Below are positions 42,483 through 51,176 of a stretch of DNA of 64,000 nucleotides, piece by piece. A model generated the notes under the pieces. That model worked only from the letters and a program-made list of their open reading frames with translations, was not told the origin of the DNA and made no database searches. The DNA is from Paraburkholderia sp. LEh10. Lineage in GTDB: Bacteria; Pseudomonadota; Gammaproteobacteria; Burkholderiales; Burkholderiaceae. The stretch spans positions 62,001 through 126,000 of the forward strand of contig NZ_JAGIPX010000020.1 in NCBI RefSeq assembly GCF_017814945.1, in the 5' to 3' direction. Position numbers and translations under genes: made by a program. Every line of letters begins with the position of its first letter. The first letter of the stretch is position 1.

Positions 42483-42725
42483 TACAATACCGGCCTTTCC
42501 GGCGGATGTTTCCGCCGGCCGGAGCCGGCCGCACGTTTGCCGATATTTGCCGACCCGTGATCGGGTCGCGTGCGGGACACCGTGGCTCCGCCTTCATCCT
42601 GATGCCCTCCGCGGCCCTGGCCGTTGCAGAAGAAGCTGCAGAAACAGTTTGAGCGGACGCCGACGCGCCCGCCTTTGGCAACGCGCAAGCGGTTCCGCGC
42701 AGGCGCATTTTTAGCGAAAGCCACC
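42483..42725 (+). promoter_or_regulatory. Extended -10 promoter and long structured leader of the RNA helicase gene
   Basis: TGCTACAAT (TACAAT at 42483-42488) is an extended -10 element. Transcription from about 42495 would give a leader of some 230 bases. The hairpin CCGGCGG-N6-CCGCCGG (42499-42518) opens it, followed by GGCCGGAGCCGGCC. Long leaders are common in cold-regulated DEAD-box helicase mRNAs. The rest of the gap 42268-42482 shows nothing. Confidence 0.5.
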
Positions 42726-44183
42726 ATGTCCGACACAGCAACCACGCCGACCAACGCGACCTTCGACCAGTTCGGCCTTCACGCCGACATTCTCAGAGCC
42801 ATCGCGGAGCAGGGCTACACGACGCCGACGCCGATCCAGGCCAAGGCCATTCCCGTCGTGCTGGGCGGGCGGGACGTGATGGGCGCCGCGCAGACGGGCA
42901 CGGGCAAGACGGCGAGCTTCTCGCTGCCCATCCTCCAGCGTCTGCTGCCGCTCGCGAGCACGAGCGCGTCGCCCGCCCGCCACCCGGTCCGCGCGCTGAT
43001 CCTCACGCCGACGCGCGAACTCGCCGACCAGGTCGCCGCGAACGTGCAGTCGTACGGGAAGCACACGGCGCTGCGCAGCGCCGTGGTGTTCGGCGGCGTC
43101 GATATGAACCCGCAATCGGCGGAATTGCGGCGCGGCGTCGAAATCCTGATCGCGACGCCGGGGCGCCTGCTCGATCACGTGCAGCAAAAGACGGCCAATC
43201 TCGGCCAGGTGCAGATTCTCGTGCTCGACGAGGCCGACCGGATGCTCGACATGGGCTTTTTGCCCGATCTGCAGCGCATTCTGAACCTGCTGCCCAGCGA
43301 GCGTCAGACGCTGCTGTTCTCGGCGACTTTTTCGCCTGAAATCAAGAAGCTCGCGTCCACCTATCTGCGCAATCCGCAGACGATCGAGGTTGCGCGCAGC
43401 AACTCGACGGCGACGAACGTCACGCAGATCGTCTTCGAAGTGGCCGAGGGCGACAAGACGGGCGCTGTCGTGCAACTGATCCGCGAGCGCAGCCTCAAGC
43501 AGGTGATCGTGTTCTGCAACAGCAAGATCGGCGCGAGCCGCCTTGCGCGTCAACTGGAACGCGACGGCGTGGTGGCGACGGCGATCCACGGCGACCGCAC
43601 GCAAAGCGAACGGATGCAGGCGCTCGACGCGTTCAAGCGCGGCGAAATCGAAGCGCTGGTCGCGACGGATGTGGCGGCGCGCGGTCTCGATATCGCCGAA
43701 CTGCCGGCCGTAATCAACTTCGATTTGCCGTTCAACGCCGAAGACTACGTGCACCGGATCGGCCGAACGGGCCGCGCGGGCGCGTCGGGCGATGCGCTGT
43801 CGCTGTACAGCCCGAACGAGCGCAAGCAGCTCGCCGATATTGAGAAGCTGATCAAGCGTCCGCTGGAGGTGCAACGTCTGACGGTCGATATGCCCGTGCG
43901 TCATCATCACGACGAGCGCGGCTCGCGGCGCGACCGCGACGACCGCGGCAGCCGCCGCCGGACGACGGGTGCGCACGAGCGTCCGGCGCATGGGACGCAC
44001 CATCGCCAGCAGCCCGTCGACGATTTCTTCTTCAAGCCGTATGAGCCGTCGCCTTCGGCGGTGTCGGCTGCTGCGACGCGCGAAGAGGCGCCCGCCGCGC
44101 CGCAGAAACCCGCTTCGAAGCAGCCGCTCGCTGCGTTGCTGGGCGGCTTCGGCATGCCGCGCAAGACGACGTCGTCGAACTGA
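42726..44183 (+). CDS. rhlE: DEAD-box ATP-dependent RNA helicase (RhlE type)
   Basis: A 485-residue helicase with all motifs in order: TPTPIQ (Q motif), AQTGTGKT (I), PTRELADQ (Ia), VLDEADRMLDMG (II), SAT (III), and HRIGRTGRAG (VI). The last 100 residues are a basic RGSRR-rich, flexible tail, typical of RhlE. It remodels RNA in ribosome assembly and mRNA decay. Start ATG at 42726, preceded by AGCGAAAG. It lies downstream of a long leader that probably gives it growth- or cold-dependent control. Confidence 0.94.
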   Translation: MSDTATTPTNATFDQFGLHADILRAIAEQGYTTPTPIQAKAIPVVLGGRDVMGAAQTGTGKTASFSLPILQRLLPLASTSASPARHPVRALILTPTRELADQVAANVQSYGKHTALRSAVVFGGVDMNPQSAELRRGVEILIATPGRLLDHVQQKTANLGQVQILVLDEADRMLDMGFLPDLQRILNLLPSERQTLLFSATFSPEIKKLASTYLRNPQTIEVARSNSTATNVTQIVFEVAEGDKTGAVVQLIRERSLKQVIVFCNSKIGASRLARQLERDGVVATAIHGDRTQSERMQALDAFKRGEIEALVATDVAARGLDIAELPAVINFDLPFNAEDYVHRIGRTGRAGASGDALSLYSPNERKQLADIEKLIKRPLEVQRLTVDMPVRHHHDERGSRRDRDDRGSRRRTTGAHERPAHGTHHRQQPVDDFFFKPYEPSPSAVSAAATREEAPAAPQKPASKQPLAALLGGFGMPRKTTSSN

Positions 44184-44231
44184 TGTCGTGCTGTCGTTCG
44201 TGTACGGCGCGAACGGCGAGACCTGCTGATC

Positions 44232-44260
44232 ACGGCGCCATCGTGGGCGCCGTCTTTACT
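44232..44260 (+). terminator. Terminator after the RNA helicase gene
   Basis: ACGGCGCC, a 6-base loop and GGCGCCGT, followed by CTTTACTTCTTC. The T run is broken, so strength is moderate. It lies between two convergent genes. Confidence 0.65.
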
Positions 44261-44297
44261 TCTTCTTGGTTTTTTCCGGCGATGTCTCGCGCGGCTC

Positions 44298-45179
44298 TCA
44301 GCGCTTCAGCCGCGCCGGCCACGCTGCGATTGCTTCAGCGTAAAACGCTTCGCGCGACAGCGCGGCTGTCTCACTGAGCTTCAGGCCCAGATGTAACGCT
44401 GCATCATTCAATGCGACGAGGGGCCGGCTTGCGTCGAGCGCGAGCGCGCCCGTCTGCTTGCTGAGCTTTTCTCCGTCGTCGTTCGTCACAACGGGCACGT
44501 GGAGCCAGGAAGGCGTGACTACGCGGAGGCACTGCTGCAGATAGATCTGCCGCGCAGTCGAGTCGAGCAGATCCGCGCCGCGCACGACGTGCGTGATATT
44601 TTGATCCGCATCGTCGACGACGACGGCCAGTTGATACGCCCACTGGTCGTCGGCCCGGCGCAGCACGAAATCGCCGACTTCCGTCGCGAGATTCTGGGTC
44701 TGCTGGCCCTGCCAGCGATCGTCGAACGTCACGATGGCAGCATCGCCGTCCGGCACACGTAAGCGCCATGCGCGCGCAGGCTTGCCGTTCAGTCCGTGGC
44801 GACAGGTGCCGGGGTAGGCGAGCGTGGTATGCCGCGCGTGTACGTGCAGCAGTGAGTCGGCGATTTCCTTGCGCGTGCAGCCGCACGGATAGACGAGCCC
44901 CGTTGTCTGCAGGCGCTCGAACGCCTGCTGATAGAGCGGCTTGCGCTGGCTTTGCCAGACGGGCGGTTCATCGGACACCATGCCGAAGCGTGCCAGTGTG
45001 GCGAGGATGTTTTCCGCTGCGCCGGGAACGGTACGCGGGCCATCGATGTCCTCGATGCGCACGAGCCACGTGCCTTGATGCGCGCGTGCATCGAGCCAGC
45101 TTGCCAGCGCGCTGACCAGCGAACCGAAATGCAGCGGGCCCGTTGGCGACGGCGCGAAACGTCCGCGATAGGCCGTCAT
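44298..45179 (-). CDS. gluQ: Glutamyl-Q tRNA(Asp) synthetase
   Basis: A 293-residue GluRS catalytic-core paralogue without an anticodon-binding domain. The HIGH-like segment is APSPTGPLHFGSLVSAL, the KMSKS-like motif is GEKLSKQTGALAL, and a zinc site is built from YPCGCTRKEI and a later GTCRHG. It attaches glutamate to queuosine at position 34 of tRNA-Asp. Convergent with the helicase gene and followed, on the same strand, by no other gene. Confidence 0.94.
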   Translation of the reverse strand: MTAYRGRFAPSPTGPLHFGSLVSALASWLDARAHQGTWLVRIEDIDGPRTVPGAAENILATLARFGMVSDEPPVWQSQRKPLYQQAFERLQTTGLVYPCGCTRKEIADSLLHVHARHTTLAYPGTCRHGLNGKPARAWRLRVPDGDAAIVTFDDRWQGQQTQNLATEVGDFVLRRADDQWAYQLAVVVDDADQNITHVVRGADLLDSTARQIYLQQCLRVVTPSWLHVPVVTNDDGEKLSKQTGALALDASRPLVALNDAALHLGLKLSETAALSREAFYAEAIAAWPARLKR

Positions 45180-45218
45180 GCTCCGAACGCCGGCGTCGAC
45201 CGCGCTACGGCGCGCACG

Positions 45219-46094
45219 TTACGCCGCGCGCGCCGCATCGACTCGCGGTTGCGCTTGCGGATGACAGGCGGCGCACGTCTTGCCCGGCACGTAGAACGGC
45301 GACTTCTGGCCTTCCGGTGTGACGACCGCGCGGCAGCCGAAGCATTGCACGGTGGCCGTGGGGAGCAGGTTCGGGTCGAGCGCGGTGCGATAGTCGAACA
45401 CGAAGCATTCGCCCTTGTAATGCGCGCCGCCCACTTCCTCGAAATACTTCAGGATGCCGCCTTCGAGCTGGTACACGTTCTCGATGCCGACCTCCTTCAT
45501 GTGGATCGCGGCCTTCTCACAGCGGATGCCGCCCGTGCAGAACGACACGACCGTCTTGCCTTCCAGGTCAGCACGGTGTTGCTCGATGACGTCAGGGAAC
45601 TCGCTGAACTTCGTGATGCGGTAGTCGAGCGCGTTGTCGAACGTGCCGACGTCGACTTCGAACGCGTTGCGCGTGTCCAGCATGACGACGGGGCGGCCTT
45701 CGTCGTCGTGGCCGCGATCGAGCCATACCTTGAGCGTGTTCGCGTCGACGGACGGCGCGCGGCCCAGTTCCGGCTTGATGGCCGGCTTCTTCATCGTGAT
45801 GATTTCACGCTTGAGCTTGACGAGCATGCGACGGAACGGCTGCTTCTCCGACAGGCTCTCCTTGAACTGCAGTTCAGCGAACTTGCCTTCGAAAAGAGGG
45901 TCGCGGCGAATGTAGTCGATAAATTTGCGCACTTGCGGAATTTCACCGGCGATAAACAGGTTGATGCCTTCCGGCGCAAGCAGGATCGTGCCGCGCAGGC
46001 CGAGCTCATTGCAGCGCGCGGTGACGAGCGGCCGCCATTCGACGATCTTGTCGAGTGTCGCGAACTGGTAGGACGAGAGATTCAGGATATTCAT
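45219..46094 (-). CDS. trhO: tRNA uridine(34) hydroxylase TrhO (rhodanese-domain)
   Basis: A 291-residue YceA/TrhO-family protein: an N-terminal ferredoxin-like region (LAPEGINLFIAG), a rhodanese domain with MLDTRNAFEVDVGTF and the active-site loop SFCTGGIRCEKAA, and a C-terminal CxxC pair (CFGCRAV and CAACHP) that may bind zinc. It makes 5-hydroxyuridine at the tRNA wobble base using oxygen. The chosen ATG begins MNILNLSSYQFATL. It is divergent from dnaE, across a 274-bp gap. Confidence 0.93.
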   Translation of the reverse strand: MNILNLSSYQFATLDKIVEWRPLVTARCNELGLRGTILLAPEGINLFIAGEIPQVRKFIDYIRRDPLFEGKFAELQFKESLSEKQPFRRMLVKLKREIITMKKPAIKPELGRAPSVDANTLKVWLDRGHDDEGRPVVMLDTRNAFEVDVGTFDNALDYRITKFSEFPDVIEQHRADLEGKTVVSFCTGGIRCEKAAIHMKEVGIENVYQLEGGILKYFEEVGGAHYKGECFVFDYRTALDPNLLPTATVQCFGCRAVVTPEGQKSPFYVPGKTCAACHPQAQPRVDAARAA

Positions 46095-46368
46095 GCTGGT
46101 CCAACGATAAAGCGCCGTGCCCCGGCGCGCATCGACGGGCGGGCGCTGCACAGGTACGGCAGGGAATTGGTTCGAACCCGTATTATCCCTCATCCCGCCA
46201 ATCGCTCCGCAATCCGCCGAATGGCCAGATTGACTTGCGTCGGATAATCCCAAATGGCCGACCTCGATGCGCGCCAATCCGCGCCGAGATGAGCTCGCAC
46301 GCGAACTCGACTGGCCGTATGGCTGATCAGGCTGTTTCGCCGAAAATTTTCAGAAGGGCGGGGTTACA

Positions 46369-49300
46369 ATGTCGCCCATGTCAGATCCCCGCTTCGTCCA
46401 TCTCCGCGTTCACTCCGAATTCTCGATTGCCGATGGCATCGTGCGCATCGACGACGTCGTCGCAGCCGCTGCCAAGGACGGTCAGGGTGCGCTCGCGCTC
46501 ACCGACCTCGGCAACGCATTCGGCCTCGTTCGTTTCTACAAGGAAGCGCGCGGCAAAGGGGTCAAACCCATTGCCGGCTGCGACGTCTGGATCACGAATC
46601 CCGATGACCGCGATAAGCCGTCGCGCATTCTGCTGCTAGTCAAGAACAAGACGGGCTACCTGAACCTGTGCGAGCTGCTGTCGAAGGCGTGGCTGACGAA
46701 CCAGTATCGTGGGCGCGCGGAAGTCGAAGCGCAGTGGCTCGAAGGTGGTTTGGCCCAAGGATTGCTCGCGCTGTCGGGCGCGCAGCACGGCGATGTCGGC
46801 ATTGCGCTCGCCGCGGGCAACGAAGAGGCCGCGAGGCGCAATGCGCAGCGTTGGGCGAAGATTTTTCCCAACGGGTTCTACATCGAATTGCAACGCGGCG
46901 GACAGCCGGGTGCCGAGGCGTATGTGCAACAGGCGGTCGCGTTGGCGGCGTCGCTGAAGCTGCCCGTCGTCGCGACGCACCCGTTGCAGTTCATGACGCC
47001 CGACGACTTCACCGCGCACGAGGCGCGCGTGTGCATTTCCGAGGGGGATATTCTGGCGAATCCGCGTCGCCAGAAGCGTTTTTCGACGGATCAGTATTTC
47101 CGCACGCAGGACGAGATGGCCGCGCTGTTCGCCGATATTCCGTCCGCGCTGGCCAACACGGTTGAGATCGCGAAGCGCTGCAGCCTGACGCTCGAACTCG
47201 GCAAACCTAAGCTGCCGCTCTTCCCGACACCTGACGGCATGTCGCTCGACGACTATCTGGTGCAGTTGTCGAAGGAAGGTCTGGAAAAGCGGCTCGAACA
47301 GTTGTTCCCGGACCAGGCCGAGCGCGACGCGCAGCGCGAAACGTACTACGCGCGTCTCGACTTCGAGTGCGGCACGATCATCAAGATGGGCTTCCCCGGC
47401 TACTTCCTGATCGTGGCGGACTTCATCAACTGGGCGAAGAACAACGGCGTGCCCGTTGGTCCGGGCCGGGGCTCGGGCGCGGGCTCGCTCGTCGCCTACG
47501 CGCTCGGCATCACCGACCTCGATCCGCTGCGCTACAACCTGCTGTTCGAACGTTTTCTGAATCCGGAGCGGGTGTCGATGCCTGACTTCGATATCGATTT
47601 CTGCCAGCACGGCCGCGATCGCGTGATCCAGTACGTGAAGGAGAAGTACGGCGCGGACGCCGTGTCGCAGATAGCGACGTTCGGCACGATGGCCGCGAAG
47701 GCGGCTGTGCGCGATATCGGCCGCGTGCTCGATCTCGGCTACATGTTCACGGACGGCGTCGCGAAGCTGATTCCGTTCAAGCCCGGCAAGCACGTGACCA
47801 TCGCCGACGCGATGAAGGAAGAGCCGCTGTTGCAGGAGCGCTTCGACAACGAAGACGAAGTGCGCCAGCTGCTCGAACTCGCGCAACGCGTCGAAGGCCT
47901 CACGCGTAACGTCGGCATGCACGCGGGCGGCGTGCTGATCGCGCCCGGCAAGCTGACCGATTTCTGTCCGCTTTATACGCAGGGCGACGAAAGCGGCGTC
48001 GTGAGCCAGTACGACAAGGACGACGTCGAAGCCGTCGGCCTCGTGAAGTTCGACTTTCTGGGCCTGACCACGCTGACCATTCTCGACTGGGCCGAGCGCT
48101 ATATTCGCCGTCTCGATCCGTCGAAGGAAAACTGGTCGCTCGCGCAGGTGCCGCTCGACGACCCAGCATCGTTCTCGATCCTCAAGAAAGCGAATACGGT
48201 CGCCGTGTTCCAGCTGGAAAGCCGCGGCATGCAAGGCATGCTGAAGGACGCACAGCCCGACCGCTTCGAGGACATCATCGCGCTCGTCGCACTGTACCGT
48301 CCGGGCCCGATGGACCTGATCCCGAGCTTCTGTGCGCGTAAGCACGGGCGCGAGACGGTCGACTATCCTGATCCGCGCGTCGAGCCTGTCCTGAAAGAGA
48401 CCTACGGCATCATGGTCTATCAGGAGCAGGTGATGCAGATGGCGCAGATCATCGGCGGGTATTCGCTGGGTGGCGCCGACCTGCTGCGCCGCGCGATGGG
48501 CAAGAAGAAGCCCGAAGAGATGGCCCAGCATCGCGAAATCTTCGCGGAAGGCGCTGCCAAGAACGGCCTGACGCGCGAGAAGGCCGACGAGACCTTCGAC
48601 CTGATGGAGAAGTTCGCGGGCTACGGCTTCAACAAGTCGCACGCGGCGGCGTACGCGCTGCTCGCGTATCACACCGCGTGGCTCAAGGCGCATCATCCCG
48701 CCGAATTCATGGCGGCCAACATGTCGCTCGCGATGGACGACACGGACAAGGTCAAGATCCTGTTCGAAGACTCCATCGCGAACAAGATGGCCGTGCTGCC
48801 GCCGGACATCAATCTGTCCGCGTACCGCTTCGAGCCAGTGGCGGAAATGGACGGCAAGCGCTCGCGCACGATCCGCTACGGTCTCGGCGCGATCAAGGGC
48901 AGCGGCCAGAACGCGATCGAAGAAATCCTGCGTGCGCGCGAAGAAGGTCCGTTCGTCGATCTGTTCGACTTCTGCAACCGGATCGATCGCCGTATCGTCA
49001 ATCGCCGCACGATCGAGGCGCTGATCCGCGCGGGCGCCTTCGATTCGCTCCACGCGAACCGTGCGCAACTGATCGCGTCGGTGTCGCTCGCAATGGAAGC
49101 GGCCGATCAGGCCAGCGCCAATGCGTTGCAGGCGGGCTTGTTCGATATGGGCGACGCGCCGTCGCAAGGCCACGAACTCGTCGACGAACCCGCGTGGCAG
49201 GACAAGCGCCGCTTGCAGGAAGAGAAGACGGCGCTCGGCTTCTATCTGTCGGGCCATCTGTTCGACGCGTACAAGGACGAAGTGCGCCGCTTCGTGCGGC

Positions 49301-49929
49301 AGAAGATCGGCGAGCTGAAGGAAGGGCGCGACAAGCTGGTGGCGGGCGTGATCGTCTCGCTGCGCACGCAGATGACCCAGCGCGGCAAGATGCTGATCGC
49401 GCTGCTCGACGACGGCACGGGCCAGTGCGAAGTGACTGTCTTCAACGAGCAGTTCGAGGCGCACAAGCAACTGTTCAAGGAAGACGAACTGCTCGTCGTG
49501 CAAGGGCAAGCGCGCAACGACGCGTTCACGGGCGGCATCCGCTTCACCGTCGATACGCCGATGGACCTCGGCCGCGCACGCACGCGCTACGCGCAGGCAG
49601 TGAAGGTGCAGATGAACGGCAACGCAGATGCTCACGCGTTGCGGGCCGTGCTGGAAGCGCATCGCGCGAAACCGGAAGACGCGCAAAGCGCTGCGCTCGC
49701 TCCAGCGGCGCGGGGCGGCGGCCGTGGCGGCTTCGGTGGTGACGCAGGCCGCCCGCAGCGGCCGTCCGCGCCACTGCCGAACGGTCTTGCCGTGCAAATC
49801 GTCTATCGCAGCGACAACGCGGAAGGCGAAGTGCGGCTCGGCGACGCGTGGCGCGTCAAGCCGACAGACGAACTGCTTGCAGCACTGCGCAGCGAGTTTT
49901 CGGGCAGCGCGATCGAGATCGTATATTGA
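46369..49929 (+). CDS. dnaE: DNA polymerase III alpha subunit
   Basis: The replicative polymerase, 1186 residues. The PHP domain opens with RFVHLRVHSEFSIADG; the palm carries the catalytic aspartates in PDFDIDFCQHGRDR and the fingers GMHAGGVLIAP; an OB-fold follows near residue 985-1085, and a short beta-binding tail ends the chain. Two ATGs are possible, at 46369 and 46378; TACAAT at 46365-46370 overlaps the first, and no ribosome site precedes either. The divergent gap behind it, 46095-46368, is otherwise quiet. Confidence 0.98.
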   Translation: MSPMSDPRFVHLRVHSEFSIADGIVRIDDVVAAAAKDGQGALALTDLGNAFGLVRFYKEARGKGVKPIAGCDVWITNPDDRDKPSRILLLVKNKTGYLNLCELLSKAWLTNQYRGRAEVEAQWLEGGLAQGLLALSGAQHGDVGIALAAGNEEAARRNAQRWAKIFPNGFYIELQRGGQPGAEAYVQQAVALAASLKLPVVATHPLQFMTPDDFTAHEARVCISEGDILANPRRQKRFSTDQYFRTQDEMAALFADIPSALANTVEIAKRCSLTLELGKPKLPLFPTPDGMSLDDYLVQLSKEGLEKRLEQLFPDQAERDAQRETYYARLDFECGTIIKMGFPGYFLIVADFINWAKNNGVPVGPGRGSGAGSLVAYALGITDLDPLRYNLLFERFLNPERVSMPDFDIDFCQHGRDRVIQYVKEKYGADAVSQIATFGTMAAKAAVRDIGRVLDLGYMFTDGVAKLIPFKPGKHVTIADAMKEEPLLQERFDNEDEVRQLLELAQRVEGLTRNVGMHAGGVLIAPGKLTDFCPLYTQGDESGVVSQYDKDDVEAVGLVKFDFLGLTTLTILDWAERYIRRLDPSKENWSLAQVPLDDPASFSILKKANTVAVFQLESRGMQGMLKDAQPDRFEDIIALVALYRPGPMDLIPSFCARKHGRETVDYPDPRVEPVLKETYGIMVYQEQVMQMAQIIGGYSLGGADLLRRAMGKKKPEEMAQHREIFAEGAAKNGLTREKADETFDLMEKFAGYGFNKSHAAAYALLAYHTAWLKAHHPAEFMAANMSLAMDDTDKVKILFEDSIANKMAVLPPDINLSAYRFEPVAEMDGKRSRTIRYGLGAIKGSGQNAIEEILRAREEGPFVDLFDFCNRIDRRIVNRRTIEALIRAGAFDSLHANRAQLIASVSLAMEAADQASANALQAGLFDMGDAPSQGHELVDEPAWQDKRRLQEEKTALGFYLSGHLFDAYKDEVRRFVRQKIGELKEGRDKLVAGVIVSLRTQMTQRGKMLIALLDDGTGQCEVTVFNEQFEAHKQLFKEDELLVVQGQARNDAFTGGIRFTVDTPMDLGRARTRYAQAVKVQMNGNADAHALRAVLEAHRAKPEDAQSAALAPAARGGGRGGFGGDAGRPQRPSAPLPNGLAVQIVYRSDNAEGEVRLGDAWRVKPTDELLAALRSEFSGSAIEIVY

Positions 49930-49938
49930 GGGGCGTGA

Positions 49939-49970
49939 TGCCCGCGTGCGTCCTACGCGGACGGCGGGCA
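49939..49970 (+). terminator. Hairpin after dnaE without T tail
   Basis: TGCCCGC and GCGGGCA enclose an inner stem CGTCC-N5-GGACG with a GTG bulge. It lies 9 bp after the dnaE stop. With no T run it may act as a Rho-linked or 3'-end stabilising hairpin. Confidence 0.4.
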
Positions 49971-50076
49971 CCGTCTCGTGGCTTCGAGCTTCGCCTCACA
50001 CGGACGCTTGCGCGCAGGCGGCGCGCTGCAAACGGACTTTCCGGCCTGATCCGACACGGCCCGGAGCCCGAAGCGC

Positions 50077-50844
50077 TCAATGGCTCGAAGCGTCGTCACG
50101 CCCCAACTTCTCAAGCTTCAAGAACCGGTAGTACACGGTTTGCGCGTTGAACAGCGCGATCATGAACCCCGCGCGGCCATCGAGAAACCCGCGCCGCAGC
50201 AGGTACGTCCGCACGAAAGCCCAGGCGCCGCGCGCGACCGCCTTGCCGAAACTGCCGCGCTGACCGGCCGCGTGACGCTGCTGCGCACCTAGCGTCGAGT
50301 ACGAGTCGAGCTTGCGCAGCACCGTCTCGAAGTCTTCGTACGAGTGGTGCATCAGCTTGCCTTCGAGCCGTTTCGCGGGCCCATGGAACACGAGCCGCTC
50401 GTGCACCAGGTCGTCGGAAAAGCGCGCGGCGCCGCGTCTGAACAGGCGCGGAATCCAGTCCGGATACCAGCCGCTGTGGCGTACCCAGTGGCCGCAGAAC
50501 GCCGACAGCCGGTCGACGGCATAGACATCCGCGGCGGGTTCGGCGAGCACGGCGGCGATCGATACGGCCAGCTCCGGCGTGACGATTTCGTCGGCGTCGA
50601 TCGACAGGACCCAGCTCGTGCCGAGCGCGTCCAGCGCGCGGTTCTTCTGCGGGCCGAACCCGGGCCAGTCGGCATGCGTGAGCACGCGCGCGCCGTGCGA
50701 ACGCGCGATCTCGACGGTGGCGTCGGTGCTGCTGCTGTCTACGACGACGATTTCATCGGCAAACGCGACGGCGCGCAGGCATTCGTCGAGCCTGCGCGCG
50801 GCATTCTTCGTGATGATGGCGACGCCGAGTGTGGGTTGTGTCAT
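50077..50844 (-). CDS. Family 2 glycosyltransferase (WaaE/KdtX-like LPS core enzyme)
   Basis: A 255-residue GT-A enzyme: LGVAIITKNAARRLDECL, EIVVVDSSSTDATVEIA and the metal-binding VLSIDADE. The sequence is close to WaaE (KdtX) heptose beta-1,4-glucosyltransferases of the LPS inner core, including GFGPQKNRAL. The start MTQPTLGVAI is chosen; upstream frame is not protein-like. It is convergent with dnaE and divergent from msbA, beside other LPS genes. Confidence 0.88.
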   Translation of the reverse strand: MTQPTLGVAIITKNAARRLDECLRAVAFADEIVVVDSSSTDATVEIARSHGARVLTHADWPGFGPQKNRALDALGTSWVLSIDADEIVTPELAVSIAAVLAEPAADVYAVDRLSAFCGHWVRHSGWYPDWIPRLFRRGAARFSDDLVHERLVFHGPAKRLEGKLMHHSYEDFETVLRKLDSYSTLGAQQRHAAGQRGSFGKAVARGAWAFVRTYLLRRGFLDGRAGFMIALFNAQTVYYRFLKLEKLGRDDASSH

Positions 50845-51099
50845 GCGAGTCGGTGGCGGGAAGGGGGCGCCCGGTGCGCGCCGTGTGCAGCCGAGGCGCC
50901 GTCGCCCAACGAAAGTTGCGCAAGTATACACAGCGCCTACACAGCACAGCGCTTACACAGCGCCGAAACGGATGATCGCGAGCATCCCGATGCGCGGGCC
51001 TTGTCCGCCGACGGCGTGGGGCAGCCGGATGGCGGCAGGTGGCGCGAACGTGTTGATTACAGATGATTTACCCGTGCCGGAACGAGCTCCCGGACGGTT

Positions 51100-51172
51100 T
51101 ACAATGTCGATTTGCAATCCGCCCGAGGAGGCGGCTACGGACGCGCAACAGCGCGTCCGCATTTTCAGAGGA
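51100..51172 (+). promoter_or_regulatory. Structured leader of msbA
   Basis: TACAAT at 51100-51105 is a likely -10. Two hairpins follow in the leader: CCGCC-N6-GGCGG (51119-51134) and CGGACGCG-N6-CGCGTCCG (51138-51159), the second followed by CATTTTC. The ribosome site AGAGGA (51167-51172) lies directly after, so the second hairpin could influence translation or cause attenuation. Confidence 0.5.
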
Positions 51173-51176
51173 TCTC

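Noticed and set aside
46636..49971. A very long open frame opposite dnaE on the minus strand (over 1100 codons)
   Set aside because: High-GC DNA produces long antisense frames. Its residue pattern (repeated His/Arg/Val/Asp) is a shadow of dnaE codons and it has no domain or ribosome site.
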